Shown: in pieces, positions 13,322 through 14,264 of the stretch
How positions within the stretch are numbered: the stretch's first letter is position 1
Layout: every line of letters starts with the position of its first letter
Assembly: GCA_021826795.1 (NCBI GenBank)
Contig: JAKAYM010000035.1
Span: 1-14,264, forward strand
Direction: 5' to 3'
Source of the DNA: Thermoplasmata archaeon
Lineage (GTDB): Archaea > Thermoplasmatota > Thermoplasmata > Thermoplasmatales > Thermoplasmataceae
Length of the DNA stretch: 14,264 bases
Made by a program: the position numbers and the translations under genes
Notes under the pieces: generated by a model
The model's database searches: none
What the model saw: only the letters and a program-made list of their open reading frames with translations
What the model was told of the DNA's origin: nothing

Positions 13322-14245
13322 ATGAAAAAAATTGTTACTTTGTATATAGATGACCAGTTAATAGAGAATGGAAAATCCAAAGGTCTGAACCTCTCCAGAT
13401 TCTTTGAATCAAAGTTAAGAGAGTTTTTGAATATTGGCACGGAAGGCATGTCAGGTCAATCCAAACATAACACCATACAATCCATACCAGCATTGAACAA
13501 ACATAAAAGTGATTATAAAAAATGGTTAATTTCCAGAGGTTTATCCTATGGCTATATAAAAGACTTGATGAACACTTTAACAGGGTTTATTCGCGAAGAT
13601 ATCAGTGTTATTCCAGATGATATAAATGATATGCAAAGTATAGCTTTAAGGAGTTATATTAATTATCTTTCAGAAAAATCTCTGATAAGCGATGAACAGG
13701 TAGTAAAATTCAAAAAGAAACTCCCAATAAAACAATCCAATGCCGATAATTTCATTCCTTCGAACGAGGAAGTTTTAACAGCTTACAAACAAATCAAAGA
13801 TAAGCGTTATCAGATAATCTTCAAACTTCTTGCCTTTTCTGGTGCAAGAATCACTGAATTGGTTAAGATGATGTATGAATATGACCCTTCAAAGTTGATT
13901 GTTAATGAAAACTTTGCTAAATACCAGTTACATTATAATAGAGGGACAAAGAAGTCATTTTACATTTACATGCCAAAGGAGTTAATACCTGAACTTCATA
14001 AATTCTACATACATGTTGACACTATTACTCACCAGATAAGTAAGTCTGGTTTGAATCCTAAATATCTTCGTAAATGGTTCTACAATTTCTTGATTTACAA
14101 TAACGTGCCTGAAGGAGTAGCAGATTTTATAGAAGGCAGAGCATCAAGTTCAGTTGGCTCAATGCATTATCTTTCAAAGGCAAAGCAGGGAGATTACTGG
14201 TATGAACAAACTGTAGGCAAACTTTCACAGGTTTTAACTGCGTGA
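13322..14245 (+). CDS. Archaeal tyrosine recombinase (integrase) with ribbon-helix-helix-like N-terminus
   Basis: Site-specific recombinase that probably inserts the element into tRNA-Thr. It has 307 residues from the ATG at 13322; a TTG one codon earlier is less likely. Residues 1-37 (KKIVTLYIDDQLIENGKSKG, then LNLSRFFESKLREFLN) have the strand-helix-helix pattern of CopG/CcdA-type ribbon-helix-helix DNA-binding domains. A SAM-like core-binding region follows at about 58-135. The catalytic domain from about 145 shows Arg176 in GARITEL, Lys210/Lys211 in the beta hairpin, KYLRK with Lys247 and Arg250 in the HxxR position, Arg273 in EGRAS, and the likely nucleophile Tyr283 in MHYL. These follow archaeal plasmid/virus integrases rather than bacterial XerC/D. 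The gene is intact, so the att site lies outside it, unlike SSV-type integrases that are split on insertion. Confidence 0.9.
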   Translation: MKKIVTLYIDDQLIENGKSKGLNLSRFFESKLREFLNIGTEGMSGQSKHNTIQSIPALNKHKSDYKKWLISRGLSYGYIKDLMNTLTGFIREDISVIPDDINDMQSIALRSYINYLSEKSLISDEQVVKFKKKLPIKQSNADNFIPSNEEVLTAYKQIKDKRYQIIFKLLAFSGARITELVKMMYEYDPSKLIVNENFAKYQLHYNRGTKKSFYIYMPKELIPELHKFYIHVDTITHQISKSGLNPKYLRKWFYNFLIYNNVPEGVADFIEGRASSSVGSMHYLSKAKQGDYWYEQTVGKLSQVLTA

Positions 14246-14264
14246 ATGAATAATTTGAATCCAA

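Larger units (their letters stand above)
13175..14264. mobile_element. Left end of an integrated genetic element (continues past the window)
   Basis: The tRNA-Thr fragment faces left (its 3' end is at 13175), and DNA to its right replaces the missing 5' half. Under the usual mechanism, recombination within a tRNA restores the full tRNA at one end and leaves a 3' copy at the other. Foreign DNA therefore starts at the fragment and runs right, with the integrase as its first gene, while the oxidoreductase to the left is chromosomal. An intact minus-strand tRNA-Thr(UGU) is predicted at the far end. Whether the element is a plasmid, virus or decayed island cannot be judged from 1.1 kb. Confidence 0.75.

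Overview
The window looks like chromosome of a Thermoplasmatales archaeon. The AT-rich composition points to a Ferroplasma, Acidiplasma or Cuniculiplasma-type genome rather than Thermoplasma, but the genus is inference. The evidence is a set of archaeal informational genes (aIF2 gamma, S6e, DnaG-type primase, a fused Kae1-Bud32) together with a bacterial-type HU-like chromatin protein, which is a hallmark of this order. Several first genes have a TATA-like box 20 to 27 bp before the ATG and no ribosome site, as expected for leaderless mRNAs. Genes inside operons or with longer leaders instead carry a GGTG/GGTGA site.

Left part (1-4342), all on the minus strand: a partial aIF2 gamma gene preceded by rps6e; a 432-bp gene-free stretch (1360-1791) holding several stem-loops and probably a structured leader or small RNA; an XTP/dITP pyrophosphatase; the Kae1-Bud32 fusion (t6A tRNA modification); and the HU-like gene. 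Middle (4343-7378): spermidine synthase on the plus strand, converging on a minus-strand cluster of an endonuclease IV-like barrel, a small DUF5611-like protein and a small two-helix membrane protein. A 281-bp divergent promoter region with repeated AGGCAACGAA boxes follows.

Right-middle (7388-13157): dnaG overlaps and is probably translationally coupled to a LonB-like AAA+ ATPase. That ATPase has a zinc ribbon in the position of the usual membrane insert and no protease domain. Then come marC, a convergent type I 3-dehydroquinate dehydratase, a small beta-rich protein and a DAO-family FAD oxidoreductase.

Right edge (13175-14264): the 3' half of a tRNA-Thr(UGU) gene, truncated in the anticodon stem, lies just upstream of an intact archaeal tyrosine integrase with an apparent ribbon-helix-helix N-terminus. 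The orientation of the fragment places it at the left junction of an integrated element that extends past the right end of the window. This junction, the structured RNA upstream of rps6e, and the protease-less LonB-like ATPase tied to DnaG are the most interesting parts. I saw no CRISPR array, insertion sequence or rRNA.
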